The notes under the pieces: generated by a model
The model's input: only the letters and a program-made list of their open reading frames with translations
What the model was told of the DNA's origin: nothing
Database searches by the model: none
Made by a program: the position numbers and the translations under genes
In this document: piece after piece, positions 18,141 to 27,458 of the stretch
Layout of the letters: the number at the start of each line of letters is the position of its first letter
Numbering within the stretch: the stretch's first letter is position 1
Origin: Terrimonas ginsenosidimutans
GTDB lineage: Bacteria; Bacteroidota; Bacteroidia; Chitinophagales; Chitinophagaceae
DNA length: 64,000 nt
Assembly: GCF_022012415.1 (NCBI RefSeq)
Contig: NZ_JAKLTR010000015.1
Coordinates: 62,001-126,000 of the forward strand
Direction: 5' to 3'

Positions 18141-18908
18141 ATGAAAAGAATAGTTCTGCTATCTACCCTGCTTGCACTGGCAACGGTCACTGTGATGGCT
18201 CAGCAAACCACCCGACCCACTGTAGTGAAGCCGACAGCAGTTAAAAACACACCGGCGCCTGTATTGAAAGCGCCTGAACCTTCGAAAGGTATTGTTACTA
18301 CGCCGCCGCCGCCTTCTACCCCAACGAATCCACCTCCCGCACCGGCACCAGCTCCGGCTCAGAGCTCAACTGTGGTGGAATACAAATTAACAAAAGTGAG
18401 AGTCAGGATCACTACGGGGCGTGACAACAAAGAAAGCCCATCAGAGGTTTACACAAAATTCTCGCTGCCTGAACAATACGCCTCTTCTTATTGTGCATTT
18501 GCGCAGTGGAACATGCAAAATGAAATGCCGGTGAATGATTATATCGAAGTAGGACTGAACAAACATGCCAATGCAAATCTGTCACTGATCTCAACCAAGC
18601 TCACCATGAGTAACCCGGAGCAGTTAAAAACAGGCGGAAAAGATATTTTATTATCCGATATACAAAAGTATGGTGGCAGGTTAATGATCAAGTACTATCC
18701 ACATCTTTTTACAGATGCATGGCGGATTGAAAATGTGACATTGATGCTGGAGTTCAGAGATAAGAATGATAATCTGCATCCGGTACATGGCAGTAAAACA
18801 CTTTCCTTTGCCAATGCAAAGACGTTTTTAAATGCCGGGAATGAACGGTATTTGATCTGTGAGGTGGGAACAGATCTGAGTGCGATGGTGTCTTATACAA
18901 AGAACTAA
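18141..18908 (+). CDS. secreted protein with Pro/Ala-rich linker, unknown function
   Basis: About 255 residues from the ATG at 18141, which gives a signal peptide (MKRIVLLSTLLALATVTVMAQ); an upstream ATG at 18045 would bury it. Residues about 22-80 form a low-complexity linker rich in Thr, Pro and Ala (for example PPPPSTPTNPPPAPAPAPA). The C-terminal 170 residues form a beta-rich domain I do not recognise (KLTKVRVRITTGRDNKESPS and onward). It stands alone between divergent and convergent neighbours. Function unknown. Confidence 0.78.
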   Translation: MKRIVLLSTLLALATVTVMAQQTTRPTVVKPTAVKNTPAPVLKAPEPSKGIVTTPPPPSTPTNPPPAPAPAPAQSSTVVEYKLTKVRVRITTGRDNKESPSEVYTKFSLPEQYASSYCAFAQWNMQNEMPVNDYIEVGLNKHANANLSLISTKLTMSNPEQLKTGGKDILLSDIQKYGGRLMIKYYPHLFTDAWRIENVTLMLEFRDKNDNLHPVHGSKTLSFANAKTFLNAGNERYLICEVGTDLSAMVSYTKN

Positions 18909-18948
18909 AAGGATTAACGGATCATATACAGGCATAACTTTCTCTGCT

Positions 18949-18990
18949 AAAGGGAAGTCAACATTCATGATTGAATGCTGGCTTTCCTTT
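18949..18990. terminator. hairpin terminator between convergent genes
   Basis: AAAGGGAAG...CATTCA pairs with TGAATG...CTTTCCTTT with a TGAT loop (18949-18990). It lies between stops at 18908 (+) and 19016 (-). U tracts are short on both sides. Confidence 0.65.
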
Positions 18991-19015
18991 ACCGTCTGTA
19001 ATAAGGCAGCTCTTT

Positions 19016-19792
19016 TTAAAAATCATTTCTTATGCCTTTTTTCACCTCAAATTTCCTGAAGTAAATGGTGTTTGACCTATCCTTTAACTTATTTGCGGCT
19101 TCCTGTGTCAATTCCGCGGCAGTATACTGAGTTACATAGCAATTCAACGCCTCTATTGCTTTCTTTTCATCTTCTGATGTAAAGCTGATCTTTACATTGA
19201 AATATTGCTCGTCCGTATAACTTCCGTCGTCAACAGATACGATCCCTTTTTTCCAGGCAAAATGGTATAAGGGATATTTGTCCACCCAGCCTTCAGCTAG
19301 CAGCAATTCCGTTACAGCAGCGCCTACGACGATGTGTTCGGAATGATGTGTATCGCCATCAGGTCCGGCAGTGATAATGATGTCCGGATTGATAGCCGGT
19401 ATTCTCGCTTTTAAAGAATCCCGGAATCGCTGGTGTTCCTTAAAATACTTACCCACGCCGATCTTTGTATCCAGCCTTTCAATACCGAAGAATATCGGAG
19501 GTTCTGCGCCCAATATTTCACAGCCGCATGCTGACTCTGCCTTTCTCAGCATTCCCAAAGAATCACCGGCGGGGATCTTTGTAACCCTTGTACCGTCTTT
19601 GCCGTCTGTAGCAATGATCACAAAAACCTTATTACCCGATCTTGCATATTTATGCAGCACTTCACTGATCGCTGTTTCATCATCCGGATGTGCTCCCACA
19701 AAAAGGATCGTTCTGTTGTTCTGCGCTTTTTGTGCACCAGCAATGAGGGCAACAAAAAGCAGGAACATTAAAAAGAAGCAATTACGTAGCAT
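19016..19792 (-). CDS. PIG-L (LmbE-like) family deacetylase
   Basis: About 258 residues from the ATG at 19792, which begins a signal peptide (MLRNCFFLMFLLFVALIAGAQ). The zinc site motif AHPDDE follows at once (ILFVGAHPDDETAIS), and the second ligand region is GDTHHSEHIVVGAA. Known members remove N-acetyl groups from GlcNAc-inositol, GlcNAc-malate and similar conjugates. The signal peptide suggests a periplasmic enzyme, so a cell-surface or imported substrate is likely. Confidence 0.92.
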   Translation of the reverse strand: MLRNCFFLMFLLFVALIAGAQKAQNNRTILFVGAHPDDETAISEVLHKYARSGNKVFVIIATDGKDGTRVTKIPAGDSLGMLRKAESACGCEILGAEPPIFFGIERLDTKIGVGKYFKEHQRFRDSLKARIPAINPDIIITAGPDGDTHHSEHIVVGAAVTELLLAEGWVDKYPLYHFAWKKGIVSVDDGSYTDEQYFNVKISFTSEDEKKAIEALNCYVTQYTAAELTQEAANKLKDRSNTIYFRKFEVKKGIRNDF

Positions 19793-20002
19793 GGTATTAT
19801 CGCAGGATCTCATAAACAAAAGTCAATTGCTGAATTTATGCGATTAAGAGGAGTTATCAAAAGCATTGTTTCAACCGGGATCGCATTAGGTCACTTTTTC
19901 TGCTTTTCTTTCCAGCCACTGGCGACAACCAGTCACCAGGAAGGCAGGCGTGCCAGGCAGGGTGGGAACATTCAAAACCTGGAGATAAAGATCTGACTGC
20001 AC

Positions 20003-20026
20003 AAAAAAACGGCGCAAAAAGCGCCG
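20003..20026 (-). terminator. rho-independent terminator
   Basis: Stem CGGCGC / GCGCCG with a five-base loop (20010-20026), followed on the minus strand by seven U residues (20009-20003). It ends the transcript of the gene stopping at 20057. Confidence 0.87.
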
Positions 20027-20056
20027 CCTGGTATTATTCATCCTGAACTGATTGAA

Positions 20057-20428
20057 TTACATGGACAAAACCTTTCCGGGAACCCGCAGGCCCTCTTCTG
20101 TTGAAACCACTTTGACCATAACCTTTTGAAGCCCTTTAGGGATCAGGTCGATTTCCGTCTGCGAGAGTGGTTGAAGCAGCTCAATGAATTCATCTTCGGA
20201 ATCGTAGTATCCGAACTGCAGGATCCATCTGTTATCAGACAGCAGGCGGAGTGACATCTCCGTATCCTTGTCATAGTCATGCACTTTTGTAGTTGCCCAT
20301 AGTCCATCATCTTCATCTTCAAAGTAAACTTCCACAGAATCTTTGCTGACTACTTCTTTTACTATTTTCTCCACCAGGGAGCCTGGCTGTTTTTTTACCA
20401 GGTCTTCGTATTTCGTATTGTTTGCCAT
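20057..20428 (-). CDS. small acidic protein of unknown function
   Basis: About 123 residues from the ATG at 20428 (MANNTKYEDLVKKQPGSL). A longer reading from 20593 adds 55 Ser/Arg-rich residues unlike a protein start and runs almost to the preceding gene. The protein is acidic, with a VEVYFEDEDDGLWATTKVHD segment and a repeated beta pattern. No family recognised and no signal peptide. It probably shares a transcript with the gene at 20599, whose stop lies about 170 bases upstream. Confidence 0.65.
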   Translation of the reverse strand: MANNTKYEDLVKKQPGSLVEKIVKEVVSKDSVEVYFEDEDDGLWATTKVHDYDKDTEMSLRLLSDNRWILQFGYYDSEDEFIELLQPLSQTEIDLIPKGLQKVMVKVVSTEEGLRVPGKVLSM

Positions 20429-20598
20429 AGATATCGCAAAGATAAGTATGCTCCGGGAAAAGAAAATAGCTCCGGGACGGTCAGCCCTACGGCTACTCCC
20501 ATTATCGCTTTGCTCCTTGCCCTTCTCCGATCCGGCAGAGGGTACTGTCCATTGATTGTTCTGGTGGCGGGGTAGGAATGCAATGGTCATCAACCCGG

Positions 20599-20922
20599 CT
20601 ATTGGCCAATTTCATCCGTGCCGATCATTCGCAGCAGGTCTTCCACACTTTCTTTCAATGCAGATGAACCTTCATCAAAGAGGAGATCCTTTGTTTTTTT
20701 TGAAGCCTTATTATCATTTGACTTTTTAATGGTGGCCCTTATCGGATCCAGCGATTCAAAGAATGGTATCACCTGTTTTTCAAAACGGGCGTCGGCTTCT
20801 ATGTCTTTTAGCAGATCTTCATACGAATCCAGAATGCTATAGATCTCTTTCACATTGTCTGCGGTATGCCGCCGTGGAATGCGGTCAAATAATTCGGTTA
20901 TCTTTCCTTTGATCTCACTCAT
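20599..20922 (-). CDS. small helical protein of unknown function
   Basis: A 107-residue, highly charged, all-helical-looking protein (MSEIKGKITELFDRIPRRHT, then VKEIYSILDSYEDLLKDIEA). No signal peptide or known motif. Same strand as the acidic protein gene downstream, with the shared terminator at 20003. Function unknown. Confidence 0.6.
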   Translation of the reverse strand: MSEIKGKITELFDRIPRRHTADNVKEIYSILDSYEDLLKDIEADARFEKQVIPFFESLDPIRATIKKSNDNKASKKTKDLLFDEGSSALKESVEDLLRMIGTDEIGQ

Positions 20923-21086
20923 TTGAAAGTGAATATATTACAAATGCGGGAAGTAAGGGTGAAGAAATTTTACCGTGAGTGGGGGCGAAATTGCCTGATC
21001 GCAGGTCCTGACCGTATCCACATTAAATATTCAGGCCATTTTATTAAAGCAAGTCGTCAGTCACCCTACTCTATTATCTCGTCAGG

Positions 21087-21380
21087 TCATTTTACACTCA
21101 TGGTGTTCGAATTAGTAAGGTGATTCATCGCGAAAGAAAAAGTCACAATTTTGAATGCGCCGGGGCATGAACGCAGATATGCCTGGAATAACCGGTGGGT
21201 TTCTACACTAACCCTGAAGAATTCTGCACCAATACCATGAAACTGATAAATTGCCAATCCATTTGCGGATTTAGCTTTTTCTGCAAATGCGATCAACTGT
21301 TGAAGAGCCGTACCTTCCTCCTCCACTGCTGAACATTCATGCGACTGATCGCACCGAAAGACTACCCGTATCCTGTCTTA
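21087..21380 (-). pseudogene. C-terminal remnant of a polysaccharide deacetylase
   Basis: An open minus-strand stretch of about 97 codons from just after a TAA near 21381 down to 21087, with no proper start codon region. It contains LIAFAEKAKSANGLAIYQFH, then GIGAEFFRVSVETHRLFQAY and VTFSFAMNHL. This is the typical end of NodB-type polysaccharide deacetylases (the xxFHGIG motif followed by the HRxFxxYL helix). The N-terminal catalytic Asp-His-His region is missing from the sequence upstream. I read it as the relic of a lost carbohydrate esterase. Confidence 0.6.
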
Positions 21381-21399
21381 AACGCATAAAGTCAACATC

Positions 21400-21466
21400 A
21401 AAACTCTTTCTTTTGAATTTTTAATGTTGACCTTCAGTCGCCGAAATGAGACCCTTTTTGGGTCAG
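21400..21466. other. A/T-rich inverted repeat
   Basis: GTCAACAT near 21391 pairs with ATGTTGAC near 21424-21431, flanking AAAACTCTTTCTTTTGAATTTTT. It resembles the tmRNA terminator stem (30384-30434) with CAAAAT changed to CAACAT, but lacks a clear U run. Exact limits are uncertain. Confidence 0.45.
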
Positions 21467-21588
21467 CATAACCTTAACATGATAACGGTCTTGCCGGCAA
21501 TCAGAAAACGAATGAAGGTCGAGTCAGAGCCATATAGGTCTTAGTGCCGCCGCCCCGGCTCTTGTTCACAATATTATTGCATGGATAT

Positions 21589-22644
21589 TTACTTCCGTTT
21601 CTGCTTAACTCTATTCTTTTTCGGCTCAGGCTTTTTTGCCTGGTCAGTGGTTGCCGGTGGAGTGGGTGCTTTCGGATCAGGGAAAAAGAAAAGCTTCGAT
21701 TCAACTGTTTCTGTATAATTATTATCACTTAACACTAACCAGCCATTTTGAAATCGCAATAATCCTTCCCAGTTGTCCGGGCAATTGTCAAAAGCAAGAC
21801 TTCCCACAAGTTCGAATTTTCCTTTTTTTTCCGTGAATGAGATGAGTTCTGAATAACAGTCATCAACATCCTTAAAAATGCTATTGAGACCGACGAGTAC
21901 GCCTCCATTGTTAGTCATTTCCGAAAGCCTGCTTTCGTTGGGATATATATCAGATTTCTTTGTCGCTTTCAACACTGGTAACCGTCCGGTTTCAATGACC
22001 TTTAATTCGCTATTAAGTTTATGATACAGCGTGCCCGTCTGTTCGGAAAATTCAAACACAGCCATCAAAGTGGAATCATTCAGGGCAACGAGACTCTCAA
22101 AACCCTGATCGCCTTTCCGCCCGGTATTGGATTTCCTGATCGGGCGCGTTTTATCAAAAACCAGTTTCTGACGACCATTGAGACTGTACTCAAGGTGTGC
22201 CATTGCGACATAACATTTATCACTTTCCTCTGCATCTGTCTCCAGTGCAAAGTAAAACAGATCCCGAACAATTGCTGTTGCTTCTATGCCATCATAATTA
22301 ACTTTCGATCTTATAAAATAATCGAACGACGCCATCTCCACTTCAATGGAATCCACTTTTATCTCATAGTCTTCATCCGCTATCGCTTTACTGACTTCAT
22401 CCATTGTGGTGTAGTACATGGAATGCGTTAATGGCTGAGCGAGAGTTTCCGTGCGACCGGCTTTCATTGCAGGCACCATTAGTATTCTGTTTCCCCACCA
22501 TGTCATACTGGAAAACTCATAGGCTTTTTTGCTCGTTGATATAGAGGAGGGAAGTCTGACGCTACGCGGAGCGATCAATTGCCCATAAACTGTGTGGGTA
22601 ATTGATAAAACAACAAAAAAAAGCATCACGTATTTTTTTTTCAT
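21589..22644 (-). CDS. secreted propeller-like protein, last gene of unknown five-gene operon
   Basis: A 351-residue protein with a signal peptide (MKKKYVMLFFVVLSITHTVYGQ). Segments QGFESLVALNDSTLMAVFE and FDNCPDNWEGLLRFQNGWLV followed by LSDNNY resemble the esterase-like/phytase-type six-bladed propeller pattern in which EGL and SDNN recur. The C-terminus is a Pro/Lys-rich basic tail (KKPEPKKNRVKQKRK), which is unusual for a periplasmic protein. It lies 23 bases after the membrane protein gene, so co-transcription is very likely. Enzymatic activity is unproven. Confidence 0.72.
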   Translation of the reverse strand: MKKKYVMLFFVVLSITHTVYGQLIAPRSVRLPSSISTSKKAYEFSSMTWWGNRILMVPAMKAGRTETLAQPLTHSMYYTTMDEVSKAIADEDYEIKVDSIEVEMASFDYFIRSKVNYDGIEATAIVRDLFYFALETDAEESDKCYVAMAHLEYSLNGRQKLVFDKTRPIRKSNTGRKGDQGFESLVALNDSTLMAVFEFSEQTGTLYHKLNSELKVIETGRLPVLKATKKSDIYPNESRLSEMTNNGGVLVGLNSIFKDVDDCYSELISFTEKKGKFELVGSLAFDNCPDNWEGLLRFQNGWLVLSDNNYTETVESKLFFFPDPKAPTPPATTDQAKKPEPKKNRVKQKRK

Positions 22645-22667
22645 ACCTGTTATTTTAAAAATTCAGT

Positions 22668-24161
22668 CTAGTCACCCAAACTGGAGAGAAGTTTTTCAAT
22701 CAAGCTGGCAATTAAGGGAGAAGTTGTCAGCAGGATCGCTGAAATGCCTTCCCAAAAAGATTTAAATATTTTTTTCGTGTTGGAATCCCTTTCATCTTCA
22801 TAATCCTTTTGCTCTTTCGTCAACCTGAGCTGATTAAACTGAAGACGTACCGGGACATAAAAAACCAGCAACAGGACAGAATGAAGCAAGCCATTCAGAT
22901 AAACAAGATTGTTATCAAAGAAGTTTTTTCCTGACAACTCCCGGTAAAACCTGAAGATCTCAAGATCATTTATTGCACTGAACATAACACCCATCCATAA
23001 TACGAAAATACTTAGTATAATCGCACTGATCAGAAATGCCAGATCAAATGCTTTGCGAAGTGCCAGGTATTTTTCCTGTAACGCTTGATCTTCAGAAAGC
23101 CTTGCACCTCGGGAAAACTCGTTCAGCAACTGAAGCTTGTTTGCCAGGAATAGATAAACGCCAAAACATAAAACTGTTACACCATAACCAAAGAACGCAT
23201 ACCATGTCAGGCGGCCTGAAAAACCATCGAGAAAATACTGGTCTCCTATTATCTGAACATCTATGATCTGGTTATATACCAAAATAACGAACAGCAGGAT
23301 GACCAATAAAGGAATTATTGTCATCAGGAACCCATTCTTCAAATTGTAAGGAAACACTTCCATAATATTGTTGGTGGATCTCGCGATACCTACCAGGATC
23401 GGGATAAGAATGAACCACATCATGATCTGAGCAAGGGCAAGGAAAAACCAGAGACCAAAAGCTGAATTCCTGGAAAAGAAATCCATCAGACCGGAGACTT
23501 TATTTTCCTGTCCACACGAGCCAACTTTAAGACGCATAGTATCCAGCAGGCCCGTATCAAGTAATGGAAACCGTTGATAAATCTTTACCAGAATGCCACT
23601 GTCTGCGGACGCTTTGAATCCTTTGTTATCCGGATCGATTAAAGAGTTGCGGATCGAATCACGGTCAATGGAAAAGTATTGCTTGAAGAAAGCCATTGAT
23701 GTGTCCACATTGAGATAGTTCAGCGAGTCAAGTGAACCGTGAAGATCAGCAAGGTAATCCTTAACAACCTTAATTGAGTCGCCATACAACTGTGCTGAGT
23801 CTGGTTTTTGAGCCCGCGTTGTTTGAGTAGCCGTTGTCAAATTTCTGGTTGCTGGCTCTGGCACAGGCCTGATCTTTTTCCTCCGGTCGATCAAAGACTC
23901 AAGCTTTTTATTCAGGAGTGTAATTCGAATGCGCTGAATAGAATCGACAATTGCCCTTTTGTTCTCCAGGCAAAGATCATGATACCGGGCACTGGTATTA
24001 CATCCTTTGCCGTTCAGTATCAATATTCCAATCAGAAATCCCGCCAACGCAAAGAAGATCGGAATATTTACTGCCCAATTGCCTTTCCAGGTGTATTGTA
24101 TCTCTGGCGAAGGAGTTTCATTTCCATTACCGGGTGGGTTGGGGATGGTATTGTCGGGCAT
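22668..24161 (-). CDS. multi-pass membrane protein of unknown function
   Basis: A 497-residue protein. A first membrane helix at about 30-50 is followed by a soluble, helical, probably periplasmic domain (55-230) and then five more hydrophobic helices (about 236-258, 278-299, 319-341, 372-394, 420-441) plus a hydrophobic C-terminal segment (468-490). The periplasmic part contains repeated Asp/Ser-rich heptad-like stretches. No transporter or enzyme motif recognised. It is fourth in the operon, 27 bases after the lipoprotein stop. A signalling or channel role is possible but not supported by sequence. Confidence 0.75.
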   Translation of the reverse strand: MPDNTIPNPPGNGNETPSPEIQYTWKGNWAVNIPIFFALAGFLIGILILNGKGCNTSARYHDLCLENKRAIVDSIQRIRITLLNKKLESLIDRRKKIRPVPEPATRNLTTATQTTRAQKPDSAQLYGDSIKVVKDYLADLHGSLDSLNYLNVDTSMAFFKQYFSIDRDSIRNSLIDPDNKGFKASADSGILVKIYQRFPLLDTGLLDTMRLKVGSCGQENKVSGLMDFFSRNSAFGLWFFLALAQIMMWFILIPILVGIARSTNNIMEVFPYNLKNGFLMTIIPLLVILLFVILVYNQIIDVQIIGDQYFLDGFSGRLTWYAFFGYGVTVLCFGVYLFLANKLQLLNEFSRGARLSEDQALQEKYLALRKAFDLAFLISAIILSIFVLWMGVMFSAINDLEIFRFYRELSGKNFFDNNLVYLNGLLHSVLLLVFYVPVRLQFNQLRLTKEQKDYEDERDSNTKKIFKSFWEGISAILLTTSPLIASLIEKLLSSLGD

Positions 24162-24188
24162 AAAATTTAATTCTGTTTATGAGAATAG

Positions 24189-24914
24189 TTAATTGATGCG
24201 GATCATAACAGTTCTGGAGATGGAATCGCCGGTAGCTGCGCCAGCTTTGGCAGTAATATTGAACCGGCCGGTGACCTTAAAGGGATTCGTCAGAGCGATT
24301 GTTGCTGATTGGCCGTCCGAAAAAGTGAAAGCCGGATACATCAGGTTGATCGTTGTGTCCAAAGGCACTACAGTAAACAGGACCTTTATTGGGTCGGAAG
24401 GCTTTCCTCGCTGAGGATCTCTGAATAGCCTACTGGTCAACTGAAAACTGGCTGCAGTGTCTGCTTCATACTTATCTGGTGACACAAGCATATCATCGGG
24501 CATCGCTGGTCTGAAATTTACCATGGTATCCCGTGCATATCTATCCATGACCGATACTCTTATTTTTGCATTTCCGGGACTGTCACTAATAAGGTTGGCC
24601 CTAACCACTCCATCTGAATTGGCTGTTATAGTTTGAACAGTATCTCCATTGGTAAATGTGCCAAGGCTGGTAAAAAATTTGACCACCCTGTTGGCAGCGG
24701 ATGCCCGGGAATCTATCTTAACAGTGATCGTGCATGGTGATACACTGTCAGCTTCTGGTTCCATAGGTCCAACTGCCTGAAATTTTATCACATCATCAAT
24801 CGGCACACCATGCTCAGTTCCCACATCATACGAATCGTCTTCTTTCTCGCATGAAATACCAGTGATGAGCAGAGATGATGCAAATATCGCGTATGTCAAA
24901 ACGGAGGATCGCAT
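24189..24914 (-). CDS. lipoprotein with bacterial Ig-like fold
   Basis: About 241 residues from the ATG at 24914; starting at 24941 would overlap the preceding gene. A signal peptide ends in the lipobox LITGISC, with Cys22 the likely acylated residue, followed by acidic residues typical of surface-exposed Bacteroidota lipoproteins (CEKEDDSYD). The mature region resembles Big_1-type invasin/intimin domains: VKFFTSLGTFTNGDTVQTIT then ANSDGVVRANLISDSPGNAK. Third gene in the unknown operon. Probably an adhesive or structural partner of the other envelope proteins (inference). Confidence 0.75.
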   Translation of the reverse strand: MRSSVLTYAIFASSLLITGISCEKEDDSYDVGTEHGVPIDDVIKFQAVGPMEPEADSVSPCTITVKIDSRASAANRVVKFFTSLGTFTNGDTVQTITANSDGVVRANLISDSPGNAKIRVSVMDRYARDTMVNFRPAMPDDMLVSPDKYEADTAASFQLTSRLFRDPQRGKPSDPIKVLFTVVPLDTTINLMYPAFTFSDGQSATIALTNPFKVTGRFNITAKAGAATGDSISRTVMIRIN

Positions 24915-24924
24915 AGTTACTATT

Positions 24925-25257
24925 TTAAGGCCTGTATTCAATGAAAGTGCTAAGTGTGGAAACCGCGCCTGCCTTATCCTTTAGCCGCAGCTGGAACTTA
25001 ACCTGTTTTTTGCTCGTTACATCTGCATTGCCGATGATAACACCCTCAAAAGCCAGTTCATTTTCCCCCTCATCAATCGTCATGTCCCATTCCGGCGTAT
25101 CGATTTCGATATCGAGTGCGCTGACTACGGTCATTTTTGCCTTGACAGGATTATTATTCGTAGAATTAAGTGTGGCATTGATGTGTATTTCCAACTCGTT
25201 GCTTCCTTTTGTTATAAAGGCCGGAACTATCGAAAAAGAATTAAGATGAATAGCCAT
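24925..25257 (-). CDS. small beta-rich protein of unknown function
   Basis: A 110-residue protein without a signal peptide (MAIHLNSFSIVPAFITKGSN). The alternating hydrophobic pattern suggests a single beta sandwich with Ig-like strands such as VSALDIEIDTPEWDMTIDEG. It lies two bases after the stop of the outer-membrane candidate and ten bases before the lipoprotein start, so translational coupling is likely. No family recognised. The absence of an export signal makes it the odd member of an otherwise exported set. Confidence 0.65.
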   Translation of the reverse strand: MAIHLNSFSIVPAFITKGSNELEIHINATLNSTNNNPVKAKMTVVSALDIEIDTPEWDMTIDEGENELAFEGVIIGNADVTSKKQVKFQLRLKDKAGAVSTLSTFIEYRP

Positions 25258-25259
25258 TA

Positions 25260-26780
25260 TTATGGTGTTTGTTGTTTGAATATTGCATTACCAATTCCAT
25301 TAAGGAGAGACTGTACCCTCACGTCGATCGAAATGGACAGGAATGGTGTCCCTTTGAATGAATACCTGTTGGCATCATGAAGAGGGTTTTTGGGTTGACT
25401 GTAATACAGATAAAATCCCGAATTTATCTTCAGCCATTGCCATAGTTTAAACCCGCTGCCGAGAATCAACGCCTGATTGCCAATTAATCCTTTACGTACA
25501 CTGTCTTTGGCGATGCCGTCTACAGAGATCCCGATCAGAAATGAAATTCGCGAACGCAGTATCGGCCCAAGTCCTTTGTATTGGCGTAATGGAATGGAAT
25601 CATTTAGCGGAGCTAGTGATATTTGGGCACCGACATACGGGTTCACCCGTCCAATTCCCCATACATAAGCGAGCCCAAGATCGGACCGGATGAATTCGCC
25701 TGCCTGTTTTAAAAATTGCTTCGGAAATGTATTCGATTGAACACGGCCCTTTGAAATATGCTCTACCAGGATCTTCTCTACCATCACTGTCAGAATCTGC
25801 TCCTTGTTTGCTATCACCCCGTCTAAATGTTTCATTAACGCTTCCATGGCTGTTTTTAACGTAGTTGCTGCGGGCGTAGAATTGAATACATTTTTTGCAG
25901 CCGTGATCTGACTGCGTAAGTTCCGGTATGCAACATCTCCTTTTTTGATATTGTACCAATCTGTATTCAACAGACGCTGATAGACTTTGAATAGTGTCTG
26001 CTGGTAGTCGGGCAATTGATTCATAGTAACCCCATCAGTTTCCACCGTGGCATCTATGTCCGTTATTTGTGATCTTATATTGTCCAGACCTATGAATAGT
26101 AATGCGAGCAATGAATCCAGCTCAACAGGAGTGAAATCGTAATCCGGACCTGCGTTTTTAACAATACGGGTAACAACAGCATTCAGATCGTTGGAGAGCG
26201 CATCAACGTTATCCACTGTTTTCTTCGTATCGGAGATATACTCCCTCGCAAATTTGTTGATGAATTGTTTTATTTGCAGATCAGCTCTGAATTCCTTTGC
26301 GAAACGCTCTTTTTCGGCCGTCGAAATAGGATTTTTTTGGTAGGTGGTGATCTCAATGAAATACCCGGCACTTGGCTTTAAGGTAATCAATGATTGCATG
26401 TATGCCGTCGAGTCTGCAAAATCCGTGTATTTCACTATTGAGTCAGGCCTCATAATGATTGTTCCGGGCTGACTTAACACTAAGCCATTTGTTAGCTGAA
26501 CAGATGCTGTAACTTTCTTTCCTTTCCCGAGCTTTGTTGTATCAGCGCCTGCTCGCAACAGAGTCCGGTAGTTGGTAATACTCGTTTCATAAATCCTGAC
26601 CACTATTGCGCTGACCCTTCCCGTATCAATATGCGTGAACTTTATTGTAAAAGGACGGTCGAATGGAAGTTCACCGAATAAGGTATCCGGTCTGTGAAAA
26701 TTATATTCTACCTGGGCGCTTATTTCAGCCCGGCACAATACCTGAATCAACGTCAGGAAAACGATGCATTTTTTTTTCAT
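25260..26780 (-). CDS. exported protein, possible outer-membrane component, first gene of unknown operon
   Basis: A 506-residue protein with a signal peptide (MKKKCIVFLTLIQVLCRAEISAQ). Residues about 25-130 look beta-rich, 130-370 are helical, and the C-terminal 130 residues have amphipathic strands like a small outer-membrane barrel (GLAYVWGIGRVNPYVGAQIS, later ILGSGFKLWQWLKINSGFYL). I recognise no family. It is the first of five tightly spaced minus-strand genes running to 21589. Confidence 0.72.
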   Translation of the reverse strand: MKKKCIVFLTLIQVLCRAEISAQVEYNFHRPDTLFGELPFDRPFTIKFTHIDTGRVSAIVVRIYETSITNYRTLLRAGADTTKLGKGKKVTASVQLTNGLVLSQPGTIIMRPDSIVKYTDFADSTAYMQSLITLKPSAGYFIEITTYQKNPISTAEKERFAKEFRADLQIKQFINKFAREYISDTKKTVDNVDALSNDLNAVVTRIVKNAGPDYDFTPVELDSLLALLFIGLDNIRSQITDIDATVETDGVTMNQLPDYQQTLFKVYQRLLNTDWYNIKKGDVAYRNLRSQITAAKNVFNSTPAATTLKTAMEALMKHLDGVIANKEQILTVMVEKILVEHISKGRVQSNTFPKQFLKQAGEFIRSDLGLAYVWGIGRVNPYVGAQISLAPLNDSIPLRQYKGLGPILRSRISFLIGISVDGIAKDSVRKGLIGNQALILGSGFKLWQWLKINSGFYLYYSQPKNPLHDANRYSFKGTPFLSISIDVRVQSLLNGIGNAIFKQQTP

Positions 26781-27411
26781 TCGTCAGTTTTTGACTGTCT
26801 TGTATTTGGCACGGATCTGTTCAGTGCGTCTCGCCGCATGAACTCGGATTTTGCAAGGGGGGATATAAGCAATACCCGCTCCCCATCGAAGGGGCCAACG
26901 AGATAAGCCTGAAAAAAAAAGAAACTACCCAATTGAGAAGAGTAACTGAAAGCTGCTTACAGAACGTAAGGTACAATTAAGCATGAGCCTTGTGAACCGT
27001 CTTTTCACGGTATTTGCAGGGCGAAAAAACGGGAGTCTGTCCATTGGCCTCGATCCGGCAGCTATTCAAAGACATCGTCCGTTTGAAATATCAGCCTTTG
27101 ATGAACTGTTCCGATCTGGTGATTCGATCCTTGTATCACCACCATAAACCGCATACAATGTTCAAAGGATCGCAACGATTCATCACATGAACTTGCTTCA
27201 TGTGGGACAACAGATCATTAATATCTGATCGAAGGATCTATCCACGCAGTGCCTTGCCTGTTCGCCCCCGGTGTCTACCTGATATACGATTCCGGCCAAA
27301 TAGGCCTTATAAACATCAAGCTGAAACCAGCCGACACAGATATGATCTGTGATCATGTTCCTGCGGCAGCAAAACCATATCTTACCTGTTTTTTAATCGC
27401 AAGTACAACGC
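26781..27411. other. long gene-poor region upstream of the unknown operon
   Basis: No well-supported gene. An isolated plus-strand frame of 54 codons (26983-27147) is protein-like in composition but has no recognised motif. A later plus-strand stretch near 27270-27330 reads PGVYLIYDSGQIGLINIKLK, reminiscent of a type IX sorting-domain end, but without an upstream gene. These may be remnants. Confidence 0.35.
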
Positions 27412-27443
27412 AAAAAAGTCCGACTTAAAAGCCGGACTTTTTT
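27412..27443. terminator. bidirectional terminator
   Basis: An 11-bp stem AAAAAAGTCCG / CGGACTTTTTT (27412-27422 and 27433-27443), with U runs on both strands. It ends the MCE-domain gene. Confidence 0.88.
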
Positions 27444-27458
27444 ACCATGAGGGTCTCA

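Noticed and set aside
21501-21732. Small frames on both strands over the 3' end of the propeller-like secreted gene
   Set aside because: They are shadows of the Lys/Pro-rich tail of the real gene and its downstream region.
26983-27147. 54-codon plus-strand frame starting MSLVNRLFTVFAGRKNG
   Set aside because: Composition is protein-like, but there is no recognised family, promoter or partner; mentioned only as part of the gap.
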